From assembly GCA_020634975.1 (NCBI GenBank), contig JACKAQ010000001.1:62001-126000 (forward strand): 64,000 bases of DNA, in the 5' to 3' direction. The notes below the pieces were generated by a model. The model searched no databases. It was not told the origin of the DNA and saw nothing but the letters and a program-made list of their open reading frames with translations. The position numbers and the translations under genes were made by a program. The stretch is from JACKAQ01 sp020634975 [NCBI: Calditrichia bacterium]. GTDB lineage: Bacteria; Calditrichota; Calditrichia; RBG-13-44-9. Each line of letters opens with the position of its first letter. Position 1 is the stretch's first letter. Shown here piece by piece: positions 53,822 through 62,793 of the stretch.

Positions 53822-54077
53822 CGAAGATAAACTAAAACAGGTGTTGGCAAACACTTTCGAAATTGGCAGCGAACTGATTAACGAGGACACGTCCGTGGAC
53901 ACGGTGGAAACGTGGGATTCGCTGAAACACCTCAACCTGATTCTGGCGCTGGAAGCCGAATTCGACGTGACGTTCAGCGAAGAACAGACCGTGGAAATGC
54001 TCAATTATCCACTGATCAAAGCGGTGCTGCAGGAGCACGATGTGCAGTTTGAATCCGCAGCAATTACAGTTGGCTAA
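53811..54077 (+). CDS. Acyl carrier protein, cassette ACP 2
   Basis: This 88-residue ACP has VETWDSLKHLNLILALEAEF, with the phosphopantetheine Ser near residue 37. The WDSLxHLxL form is the kind that accompanies FkbH-like proteins and amino-acid or glyceryl loading, not the fatty-acid AcpP form (GADSLD). It overlaps the FkbH gene by 11 bases, and AMP-ligase translation starts 19 bases after its stop. It is probably charged with glyceryl or another short acid. Confidence 0.9.
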   Translation: MQFSEDKLKQVLANTFEIGSELINEDTSVDTVETWDSLKHLNLILALEAEFDVTFSEEQTVEMLNYPLIKAVLQEHDVQFESAAITVG

Positions 54078-54096
54078 ACGAAAACGGGAAGCAAAA

Positions 54097-55446
54097 ATGC
54101 AAGCCATCAACACCATTTTGGGAAGAATGCGCGAGAAAGGCGATCAGCCTGCTATTTTCTGGGAAAACAACGCTTTAAGTTACCGGAATTTTTGCGAAAT
54201 GATCGAAGAATGGGTAGCGCGGTTGCCGGAAACCGGCGTCGGTGCGGGCAGTGTTTGCGCCGTGCTCAGCGATTATTCGCCGCAAACCTGTGCACTGTTT
54301 TTCGCGTTGATGACGCGCAAAGCGATTATCGTTCCGTTCACGCCGGAAATCGAAAAAGACATGCCGGAGCTGCTGCCAATTGCCGGCGTGCAACACCTGT
54401 TTCGCTTCGATCGCGATGACAACTGGCAGCAAGAATCGCTGCCGGACGCCGGACAAAATGCGCTGGTGGAAACGTTTCGCAGCCGGCAATCGCCGGGACT
54501 GATCGTTTTTACCTCCGGCTCCACCGGCAAACCCAAAGGCATTTTGCACGATTGCGAGCGCGTGATGCAAAAATTTGTCGCGGAACGCAACGGCTGGCGC
54601 ACGGTGTTATTTTTGATGATGGATCATTTCGGTGGGTTCAATACACTGCTTTCCGCGTTCACGTATGGCGGCGCTGCGGTATGTTTGCCGAGCCGTTCGC
54701 CGGATGATGTTTGTGCAGCAATCGCTGCATCGGGGGCGGATTTATTGCCCACAACGCCGACATTTCTAAACCTGCTGATCGCCTCCGGCGTGTATCGATC
54801 TCACGATTTATCTTCAATTAAACTAATTACTTACGGCACAGAAGTAATGCCGGATGCAACGCTGAAAAAAACCCGGGAAATTTTCCCGAATGCCAAATTG
54901 AAGCAAACTTACGGATTATCCGAGTTGGGCGTTTTGCGCTCCAAGTCGGAGAGCGACGATTCACCGTGGGTGAAAATCGGCGGCGACGGATTCGAGGTAA
55001 AAATCATCGACAGCACGCTGTGGGTGCGCTCGCAGGCGAATATGATCGGCTATCTCAACGCGCCAAACGCCATCGACGCGGATGGCTGGATGTGCACCGG
55101 CGACAAAGTGCAGGTGCGCGGCGAATTCATGCGCATCCTCGGGCGAAAATCGGACATGATCAACGTTGGCGGACAAAAAGTATTTCCACTGGAAATCGAA
55201 AATGTACTGCTGGAAGCGGAGAACATCGGCGAAGCCAGCGTTTTTGCCCAGCCGCACCCGATTATGGGGCAGGTGGTTTACGCAAAAGTGTCGCTCATCC
55301 AACCGGAAGATCCGGTGATGCTCACTGAACGGCTGCGCAAACATTGTTTCCAGCGGCTGGCAAAATACAAAGTGCCATTGCGCTTTCGCATTGCTGCAAC
55401 AGATGATTTGCACAGCGATCGTTTCAAAAAAATCCGGCAGGAATAA
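54097..55446 (+). CDS. AMP-forming acyl ligase (ANL superfamily)
   Basis: The 449-residue adenylating enzyme has the P-loop FTSGSTGKPKG near 145, the core YGTEVMP and QTYGLSELG near 275, the hinge TGDKVQVRGEFMRILGRKSDMINVGG near 350 and a C-terminal lysine in DRFKKIRQE that would do the adenylation step. It is shorter than acetyl-CoA synthetases and like stand-alone ligases that activate an acid and load it onto a carrier protein. ACP 2 immediately upstream is the natural acceptor. Substrate acid is unknown. GGGAAG precedes the ATG at 54097. Confidence 0.9.
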   Translation: MQAINTILGRMREKGDQPAIFWENNALSYRNFCEMIEEWVARLPETGVGAGSVCAVLSDYSPQTCALFFALMTRKAIIVPFTPEIEKDMPELLPIAGVQHLFRFDRDDNWQQESLPDAGQNALVETFRSRQSPGLIVFTSGSTGKPKGILHDCERVMQKFVAERNGWRTVLFLMMDHFGGFNTLLSAFTYGGAAVCLPSRSPDDVCAAIAASGADLLPTTPTFLNLLIASGVYRSHDLSSIKLITYGTEVMPDATLKKTREIFPNAKLKQTYGLSELGVLRSKSESDDSPWVKIGGDGFEVKIIDSTLWVRSQANMIGYLNAPNAIDADGWMCTGDKVQVRGEFMRILGRKSDMINVGGQKVFPLEIENVLLEAENIGEASVFAQPHPIMGQVVYAKVSLIQPEDPVMLTERLRKHCFQRLAKYKVPLRFRIAATDDLHSDRFKKIRQE

Positions 55447-55447
55447 C

Positions 55448-56017
55448 ATGGTTTTGACTGGCGACATAACCGTTTTGCGGCCTTTGGCGATCACCGATGC
55501 TGCGCTAACATTTCGCTGGCGGCAAAGCCAGCGGGCAAAATTTCTTCAGCGCGGAGCGAAAACGGTGGAAGCGCAGGAACAGTGGATCGCAACCGCAGTT
55601 CAGTCCCGCGATCTGAATTTTATCATGGAATTTCGAGATGAACCAGTGGGCATGATCGCACTGCAGGAAATGAACCATCTTCACAAAAACGCGGTGCTCG
55701 GGCGGTTGCTCATCGGCGAACCGGAGAAGGTTGGCAATGCACCGGTTGCGTTCGAAGCGGAACTGTTGCTGCTGGATCACCTGTTTCTCGACCTCGATTT
55801 CCACAAGCTATACGGTGAAATTGCGGAAGATAACATTGCAATGATCAAGACACGGGATTTTCTCGGTTATCACCGGGACGGGCTGCTGCGCGATCACTAC
55901 AATTTCGATGGTACCTTCAAAAACGCGGTTGCGGTATCGCTGCTAAAAAATGAATACGTTCAAACTACCCGCAAAAAGCTGGTCGATTTGATTCGTCTAC
56001 TCGGAAAAATGGGCTGA
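55448..56017 (+). CDS. GNAT-family N-acyltransferase (RimJ/RimL-like)
   Basis: The 189-residue protein starts LTGDITVLRPLAITDAAL, followed by FRWRQSQ, as in RimJ/RimL and sugar-nucleotide N-acyltransferases. The central VGMIALQEMN strand and the LYGEIAEDNIAMIKTRDFLGY block form the acyl-donor site. In flagellin and polysaccharide clusters such proteins transfer acyl groups to the amine of 4-amino or 3-amino sugars. Here it is the last gene in the tight run and the best candidate to place the cassette's acyl group on the FdtB-made amino sugar. That role is inferred. It starts two bases after the ligase stop. Confidence 0.85.
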   Translation: MVLTGDITVLRPLAITDAALTFRWRQSQRAKFLQRGAKTVEAQEQWIATAVQSRDLNFIMEFRDEPVGMIALQEMNHLHKNAVLGRLLIGEPEKVGNAPVAFEAELLLLDHLFLDLDFHKLYGEIAEDNIAMIKTRDFLGYHRDGLLRDHYNFDGTFKNAVAVSLLKNEYVQTTRKKLVDLIRLLGKMG

Positions 56018-56284
56018 TAATCGCTTCATTTTTCTCATAAAACGGTGGCTATTCGCCAAAATTTTCTGTGCAAAAATTTTACACAACCACTGAAGTTTTT
56101 CACGCCACGGTCGATAATTAAATTAAATGCTCTGATCTTTCAATTACTGAAAATTTCCGCAAGGAACTCAGTTTTTATTTTATGGAAGAAGTTGCGCGAT
56201 TAGCCTGTCGCATGATGTGGCCGGCTTTCAGAAAGGAATCAGCGCTTTACAGGATGTAAAATTAAACAGACGAGGGATTGTACT

Positions 56285-56959
56285 GTGGCAGAAATGTTAA
56301 AAATCGGCGAGTACGAGATCACAAGGATTGTGACAGGTTCAGAAGGCACCAACTGTTATATTGTATATCACGAGCCTACCAACGAAATGCTACTCATAGA
56401 TCCGGGTGATGAACCGCGGAAAATCAGCCGTGCACTCAACGAAAATCTAGGTGAGCTGCGTTATATTTTATTGACACACGCCCATCATCAAAATGCTGGC
56501 GCTGCTGCGCGAATCAGCGATGAATACAGCGTTCCCTGTGCCGTTCAAAAAGGAGATCTGCGCCTGCTCCGTTGCATGCCGCAAACGGCACTGGAAGAAG
56601 TTGGTCGCGTAATTGAGGCACCAATGGGATACCGCGCTTTCGAAGGCGAACCGGAATTTTATTTCGCCGGCGAGCAATTTTTTGTTACCCACACCCCCGG
56701 GCACACCGCCGGCAGCGTTTGTTATCGCTTCAACGGTTTCGTTTTTACCGGCGATACACTGAATCACAAAACCATGACCGATACAGATTGTCCGGGCGCA
56801 TGTCCCGAAAAACTGGATGCTTCGATCAAAAAATTATTTGAAAATTGCGAAAACAATACGGTTATTTTCCCGGGAAGGGGCGCAAGCTGGCAGTTGAAAC
56901 AGGCAAAACAATGGTGGGAAAAAACAACTGCAAAAGAGTTGGAATTGGAAATAAGTTAA
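56285..56959 (+). CDS. Metallo-beta-lactamase-fold protein with half the metal site lost
   Basis: The 224-residue relative of the hydrolase at 47941 matches it along its length (NCYIV near 26, LLTHAHH, HTPGHTAGS, FTGDTL). The motif HxHxDH, however, reads HAHHQN (Gln69, Asn70) and the last His of FPGHG is Arg198. By glyoxalase II numbering, all private ligands of metal site 2 are gone, while site 1 His65, His67, the HTPGH His and the bridging Asp remain. It may bind one metal, or be a non-catalytic partner. Start GTG 56285 with GAGGG upstream. It lies 267 bases after the acyltransferase and may have its own promoter. Confidence 0.87.
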   Translation: MAEMLKIGEYEITRIVTGSEGTNCYIVYHEPTNEMLLIDPGDEPRKISRALNENLGELRYILLTHAHHQNAGAAARISDEYSVPCAVQKGDLRLLRCMPQTALEEVGRVIEAPMGYRAFEGEPEFYFAGEQFFVTHTPGHTAGSVCYRFNGFVFTGDTLNHKTMTDTDCPGACPEKLDASIKKLFENCENNTVIFPGRGASWQLKQAKQWWEKTTAKELELEIS

Positions 56960-57000
56960 TTGTTGTAAACTATTGATTTTATTGTTGGTTAATATCGTAT

Positions 57001-57041
57001 AAAAAGCGGATGTTTTCAGAAATTGAAACGTTCGCTTTTTT
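57001..57041. terminator. Intrinsic terminator between converging genes
   Basis: AAAAAGCG and CGCTTTTT form the outer stem, with an imperfect inner helix (GTTTTCA/TGAAAC) and eight T after it. It separates the metallo-beta-lactamase-like gene from the unknown minus-strand gene. Confidence 0.8.
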
Positions 57042-57722
57042 TTATACTATCGCAATATCGATCACCAATTCCCGCTGAATATCAAACTGTTTGTTAATTT
57101 GTTTATCCAACGATACGCCGTTTATTTTGTCGATCATCATATCGAACTGGCGATTTTCCCGCAATTGTGACAGCAATACACCCTCGAAATTAACCGTTCC
57201 ATGGCGTTTTTTATCGAAATAGGCAACGAGAATCCGGTCCCGGACATCGAGCGCGCTGAGCACTTCCACCAAATTTCCGACGTCACGCAATTCCGAGAGT
57301 TCCTGATAATCCACGCTTTCTTTTACCGTTTTCACATCGCCGTCATCAAACCGGAAATCGATAATTCCGCCACCATGTTTGGCATAAATCTTCCTGGCAG
57401 TGTTGCCTTCAATAATTTGCCGCTCAACGCTGATCACTCTTCCGGAAAATTCTTCTTTAGAAATGGAAGTTATTTGCAGTGTAATGGGCATATCATCAAT
57501 TTCGCCATCAAAGCCGATACGCATAATTTCTGCAATACCGCCAACACCGATCGCTTCGATCTTGTGTTTCAGAACCGCCGCAGACATTGCACCTGGACGG
57601 ATGATATTTGTCGCCGCACCGCGCCGTTTAAACAACCCCAAAAAGTTCCTCCGGCTGTTTGGCAACCAAAGGCTATTCCGGTCCACGGCTTTTCTGTTTG
57701 AACGGTTTGTATTGGGTAACAT
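57042..57722 (-). CDS. Conserved-looking hypothetical protein, family not recognised
   Basis: A 226-residue soluble protein with no signal peptide or membrane helix. The N-terminus is basic (SNRKAVDRN, RRNFLGLFKRRG), and the body alternates short strands and helices. AAAGGATC lies eight bases before the ATG, and codon use looks like that of its neighbours, so it is a real gene. I do not recognise catalytic motifs or any family. It is divergent from tgt and convergent with the metallo-beta-lactamase-like gene. Confidence 0.65.
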   Translation of the reverse strand: MLPNTNRSNRKAVDRNSLWLPNSRRNFLGLFKRRGAATNIIRPGAMSAAVLKHKIEAIGVGGIAEIMRIGFDGEIDDMPITLQITSISKEEFSGRVISVERQIIEGNTARKIYAKHGGGIIDFRFDDGDVKTVKESVDYQELSELRDVGNLVEVLSALDVRDRILVAYFDKKRHGTVNFEGVLLSQLRENRQFDMMIDKINGVSLDKQINKQFDIQRELVIDIAIV

Positions 57723-57835
57723 TCATGATCCTTTTATTGAACGATCCACAAGCTATAGCAAAAAAATCGGCTAAATTGCATATTTTATAAGTTTCGCCTA
57801 AAAAATTATAAAAAAATTCCACAAATAAAGTGGCA

Positions 57836-57866
57836 TTGATCAAAAATCCATTTTTTCTGATATAAT
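57836..57866 (+). promoter_or_regulatory. Possible promoter for the tgt-yajC-def-fmt run
   Basis: TTGATC (57836-57841) and a perfect TATAAT (57861-57866) lie 147 bases before the tgt start; the 19-base spacer is longer than ideal. Confidence 0.35.
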
Positions 57867-57992
57867 ATCGAATGTTTCAACCGGCAAAGCACTCGTTATT
57901 TGGAAAAGTTGCAAAATAAATTCTCAATTCTGCTTTGATCGACAGAGGCGAAAAAGTATCTTTTCCATGCTTTTTCTCAAAGGAAATTCTGA

Positions 57993-59153
<1,161 letters not shown>

Positions 59154-59224
59154 CCTTAGCTATTTCAAAAGCCGGAAAATATCCGTATATTTTTCGCCGG
59201 AAATTTAACAGAGGAGAGTCTTTC

Positions 59225-59512
59225 GTGGATACACAAATGTTTGGCGGTTTCGCCTATTTATTATTGATTATTGGTATTTTTTACTTTTTCATCATTCGTC
59301 CGCAGCAAAAGCAGAAAAAAGAGCGCGACCTAATGTTAGCCGCGTTGCAAAAAGGCGATAACGTCGTTACCCTTGGCGGTATTTACGGCAAGGTTTTGGG
59401 CTTCAAGAATGAAGATAAAGTGGTTGTGCTGAAGGTGGATACCAACACAAATCTGGATATCGACCGTACCGCAATTACCCAGGTTGTGAAAAGCAAAGGC
59501 GGCGATGCCTAA
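59225..59512 (+). CDS. yajC: Preprotein translocase subunit YajC
   Basis: The 95-residue protein has one N-terminal membrane helix (about 6-24) followed by the family signature FFIIRPQQKQKKERD and a cytoplasmic beta domain with GDNVVTLGGIYGKVLG. YajC is an accessory of SecDF in protein export. It starts at GTG with GAGGAG upstream. Its place next to tgt is conserved in many bacteria; secD and secF do not follow here, def does. Confidence 0.95.
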   Translation: MDTQMFGGFAYLLLIIGIFYFFIIRPQQKQKKERDLMLAALQKGDNVVTLGGIYGKVLGFKNEDKVVVLKVDTNTNLDIDRTAITQVVKSKGGDA

Positions 59513-59554
59513 TTGTAAGTAACTGATAATTTGTAACTTAGTAATGGATTTTCA

Positions 59555-60076
59555 ATGGCTGTTTTACCGGTAATTAAATACGGTCATCCGACACTTCGGA
59601 AGGTTGCCGAACCGCTGACAGATGCGGAAATTAATGATGATCTGCGGGACGTCGTTGCCAATATGATCGATACGATGCGGGCGTACGACGGCATCGGTTT
59701 GGCTGCACCACAGGTCAACATTTCCAAACGATTTTTCGTGATTGATATGGGATTGCTCGACGAAGAATCCGATGCGGAGGTGTTCATCAATCCGGAAATT
59801 ATCAACAAAGAAGGTTCGGAATCGATGGAGGAAGGCTGTTTGAGCATCCCCGATATCCGTTCGGATGTTCAACGGTCAACCCGGATGACGGTTCGCTACC
59901 TCACCATCGACGGCGATGAAATTGAGGAAGAAATGGATGATTTGCTCGCTCGCGTGTTTCAGCATGAGCTGGATCATCTCAACGGCGTGCTGTTTATCGA
60001 CCATCTCTCGTTTATCCAACGTAAATTGTTGGAACCAAAATTGCGAAAAATTCAGGGGGAAAGTTCGCTAACTTGA
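59555..60076 (+). CDS. def: Peptide deformylase
   Basis: The 173-residue metalloenzyme removes the formyl group from new proteins. All three motifs are present: GIGLAAPQV near 47, EEGCLSIP near 92 (metal Cys) and QHELDHLNG near 135 (metal His pair and catalytic Glu). Its stop overlaps the TTG start of fmt, so the enzymes that add and remove the formyl group are made together, as in most bacteria. Confidence 0.97.
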   Translation: MAVLPVIKYGHPTLRKVAEPLTDAEINDDLRDVVANMIDTMRAYDGIGLAAPQVNISKRFFVIDMGLLDEESDAEVFINPEIINKEGSESMEEGCLSIPDIRSDVQRSTRMTVRYLTIDGDEIEEEMDDLLARVFQHELDHLNGVLFIDHLSFIQRKLLEPKLRKIQGESSLT

Positions 60077-61014
60077 GAGATTTACGCATCGTTTTTATGG
60101 GAACACCGGAATTTGCGGTTCCCACAATGGCTGCAATTCACAACTCCCGGCACAAAATTGTCGGTGTTGTCAGCCAACCGGATCGTCCGCGTGCCCGCGG
60201 AAAAAAAGTGCTGCCCACAGCGGTGAAACAATTTGCACTGGATAACCACCTCTCCCCTATTCTTCAGCCGGAAAAAATGAAAGATCCCGCATTCATCGAC
60301 GCGCTGCAATCGCTGAACGCGGATGTTTTTGTGGTTGTGGCGTTCCGGATTTTGCCGGAAACCGTTTTTGCGATGCCGAAATTTGGAACGATCAATCTGC
60401 ACCCATCGCTGCTGCCGCGCTACCGTGGCGCTGCGCCGATCAATTGGACAATCATCAACGGCGACAGTGAAACGGCGATCACAACCATTTTTATCCAAAA
60501 AGAAATTGACGCCGGCAACATTATTTTGCAGCGCAAAATGCCTGTTTTTGCTGAAGATACAGCCGGAAGCCTGCACGATCGCCTCGCCGATAAAGGTGCG
60601 GAAATGATGCTGGAAACGCTCGATCAAATCGCTGCGGGAACAGTTACTCCCACCAAACAGGACGACAGTTTGGTGACACCCGCACCAAAACTCACCAAAG
60701 AAATTTGCCACCTCAATTTTGGACAACCGGCAAAAGCGGTTCGTCAGTGGATTCACGGATTATCGCCGTATCCGGGCGCATTTGCGATGCTGGACGATCA
60801 GCAACTGAAGTGCTTTCGCGCCAGTGTCATCGATGAACAACAGCAACCCGAAGCTCCCGGAACCATCGTCCGCGCGGAAAAAGATGCGCTTTGGATCGCC
60901 TGTGCGCCGGGGATCGTGGCGATTGAAGAAATGCAGCTGCCCGGAAAACGCCGTTTATCTGTCGATGAATTTTTGCGGGGAAACCCGCTGCCAGTGGGTA
61001 AAATTTTGCAGTAA
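60073..61014 (+). CDS. fmt: Methionyl-tRNA formyltransferase
   Basis: The 313-residue enzyme formylates initiator tRNA. It has RIVFMGTPEFAVPT at the N-terminus, the Asn-His of NLHPSLLPRYRGAAPINW near 108, the catalytic Asp in KEIDAGNII near 145 and the C-terminal tRNA-binding domain (about 207-313). The start is TTG at 60073, overlapping the def stop; no ATG comes before the conserved strand. Compared with the family member at 516, it has a complete N-x-H...D triad, which supports assigning this one to translation. Confidence 0.96.
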   Translation: MRDLRIVFMGTPEFAVPTMAAIHNSRHKIVGVVSQPDRPRARGKKVLPTAVKQFALDNHLSPILQPEKMKDPAFIDALQSLNADVFVVVAFRILPETVFAMPKFGTINLHPSLLPRYRGAAPINWTIINGDSETAITTIFIQKEIDAGNIILQRKMPVFAEDTAGSLHDRLADKGAEMMLETLDQIAAGTVTPTKQDDSLVTPAPKLTKEICHLNFGQPAKAVRQWIHGLSPYPGAFAMLDDQQLKCFRASVIDEQQQPEAPGTIVRAEKDALWIACAPGIVAIEEMQLPGKRRLSVDEFLRGNPLPVGKILQ

Positions 61015-61022
61015 TTTGCAAC

Positions 61023-61919
61023 TCACGCCAATAAACACGCCATCGCAAAAACGATATATTCCAGAAAAAACATACCCCAGATAATCAAATAAAATCGCAC
61101 GATGTCCGGCTTTTTAGCCGGATCGACCCGGCGGGCAAGCAGCCACACAATCGCTAATAAAATCGCGTGACTAATGGCCAAAACCATTGGCTGCACACCG
61201 GATAAACCGCTAAATCCGGCGTAAATCAACCCTGAGTAACAAAGGGTCAGCAATGCCATTCCGATGTTGAACACTCGTCGTGCGCCCAATTTTAGGGATA
61301 GCGTTTTGATAGCGAATTGCTCATCGCCTGCCATATCGGGGATATCTTTAAACCACGCGATAACTAAACTTAAACCAAAAACAAATGCCGTGAGCGCCCA
61401 AATGTGATCCGGAATTTTATCAATTCCGCCGAATATTTCGTTGAAATGTAAAAACAGAAACAGGTTCACCAAAACGCCGCGAACCGTAAAAATACAGGCT
61501 GCCGCCCAAAAATGGAACCGTTTCAATCGCAACGGCGGCAGCGAATATGCCGTGCCGATCAGCAAGCTGGCAAACACCGTGAGCAGCAGATATTTTCCGC
61601 CGAAAACTGCCAGCACCAGCGAAATCCCAATCGAAATCAGCACAAGCGCCCAACCGGTGCGCATCGAAAAAATGCCGGATGCCAACGGCAAATCCGGTTT
61701 GTTGATCCGATCAATATCGATATCGGTAATTTGGTTCAGCCCGACGATGTAAATATTTGCGCCGAGGCAACTCGCCAACGCCAGCAACAACGCCGCCAGT
61801 TGCGGATCCGCAGCGTTAGTATGAGCAAACGCCATCAAATACAATCCCGAGACGCTGAGCGTTGTGCCGATGATGGTGTGCGGACGGCTAAATTTCAGAA
61901 ACGCGCGGAAATACCTCAC
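61023..61919 (-). CDS. UbiA-family prenyltransferase, homogentisate prenyltransferase-like
   Basis: The 298-residue membrane protein has about eight to nine helices. Aspartate motif 1 is NQITDIDIDRINKPDLPLASG near 70-90 and motif 2 is KDIPDMAGDEQFAIKTLSLKLG near 193-214, which together bind magnesium-prenyl diphosphate. The NQ-x-D form and the start FSRPHTIIGTTLS match homogentisate phytyl/solanesyl transferases (VTE2/HST) better than UbiA or MenA. It begins at GTG 61919, overlapping the upstream methyltransferase stop (GTGA), with GGGAG before it. With the two quinol methyltransferases it would build a plastoquinone- or tocopherol-like quinone. Confidence 0.88.
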   Translation of the reverse strand: MRYFRAFLKFSRPHTIIGTTLSVSGLYLMAFAHTNAADPQLAALLLALASCLGANIYIVGLNQITDIDIDRINKPDLPLASGIFSMRTGWALVLISIGISLVLAVFGGKYLLLTVFASLLIGTAYSLPPLRLKRFHFWAAACIFTVRGVLVNLFLFLHFNEIFGGIDKIPDHIWALTAFVFGLSLVIAWFKDIPDMAGDEQFAIKTLSLKLGARRVFNIGMALLTLCYSGLIYAGFSGLSGVQPMVLAISHAILLAIVWLLARRVDPAKKPDIVRFYLIIWGMFFLEYIVFAMACLLA

Positions 61920-62764
61920 GGTTTTCTCCCCTGAAGCAGCCCGAATTTGATCAATCCTTCGCGATACCCGCGAATCATTTGGGTCATCGCCATTGCCCCG
62001 CGAATGGTGGACCAGCCGGATTGTACCAGTCCGGTAATGCTGTCCCAGCGAAAAACAGATTTCACAACCGCATTCCAAAACGGCGCTACGGCATCGCTCC
62101 AGTCTGTGGTTTCGATGTTGGTAAATCCAATGTTTTCAGCGATTTGGGCATACTCATTTATCGATAAAATGTAGGGTAGATGATAAACGTTGTAAATGCG
62201 ATTCAGTAATTCCTGCTCATCGTCGGAAAGCGCAGGAGGCAAGTTGCGGTGGCACCAGGTTGCCATCAAAAACGTTCCGCCGGGTTTGAGCAAATCGTAA
62301 CATTTTTGGATAAATTTTTCTTTTTCGGGCATGTGTTCGCCGCTTTCGAGCGACCAAAGCAAATCAAATTGCCCGTTTTCGAATGGCGGATTGAGCGCAT
62401 CCGCAACCTGAAACCGGACTTTTTCGGACATTCCGGCGGCTGCCGCACGCTCGGTTGCGCGATTCACCTGATACGGGCTGAGCGTGATTCCGGTAACCCT
62501 CGCCCCAAATTTTTCTGCGAGATACAGCGAACTGCCACCGATGCCGCAACCGATATCCAGAATTTGCTTTGGCGATTGCACATTTCCCCAACGTAATAAT
62601 TCTTCCATCAAATCAATTTGTGCCTGCAGATGATTTTTTTCTTCCGTGCCGTCTGCGCCATAATAACCGTGGTGCATGTGCTCACCCCAGGTTTTTTCCC
62701 ACAACGCAGAAGAGTTATCATAAAACTGTTTGATATTTTCGTTCAGTTGTTTTTTTTCGGACAT
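61916..62764 (-). CDS. SAM methyltransferase, gamma-tocopherol methyltransferase (VTE4)-like
   Basis: The 282-residue soluble enzyme has motif I ILDIGCGIGGSS near 65, then GITLSPYQVNRA near 87, WSLESGEHMPEKEKF near 130 and LLKPGGTFLMATWCHR near 152. This set is characteristic of the gamma-tocopherol and sterol/mycolic-type C-methyltransferases; the HMHHGYY stretch near 29 is also found in VTE4. It should methylate the aromatic ring of a prenylated quinol. It is coupled to the prenyltransferase (GTGA overlap) and lies 29 bases after the VTE3-like gene. ATG 62764 has AGGAAG upstream. Confidence 0.86.
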   Translation of the reverse strand: MSEKKQLNENIKQFYDNSSALWEKTWGEHMHHGYYGADGTEEKNHLQAQIDLMEELLRWGNVQSPKQILDIGCGIGGSSLYLAEKFGARVTGITLSPYQVNRATERAAAAGMSEKVRFQVADALNPPFENGQFDLLWSLESGEHMPEKEKFIQKCYDLLKPGGTFLMATWCHRNLPPALSDDEQELLNRIYNVYHLPYILSINEYAQIAENIGFTNIETTDWSDAVAPFWNAVVKSVFRWDSITGLVQSGWSTIRGAMAMTQMIRGYREGLIKFGLLQGRKP

Positions 62765-62793
62765 TAGCTTCCTGTTTTTTAATGATTTACGAA

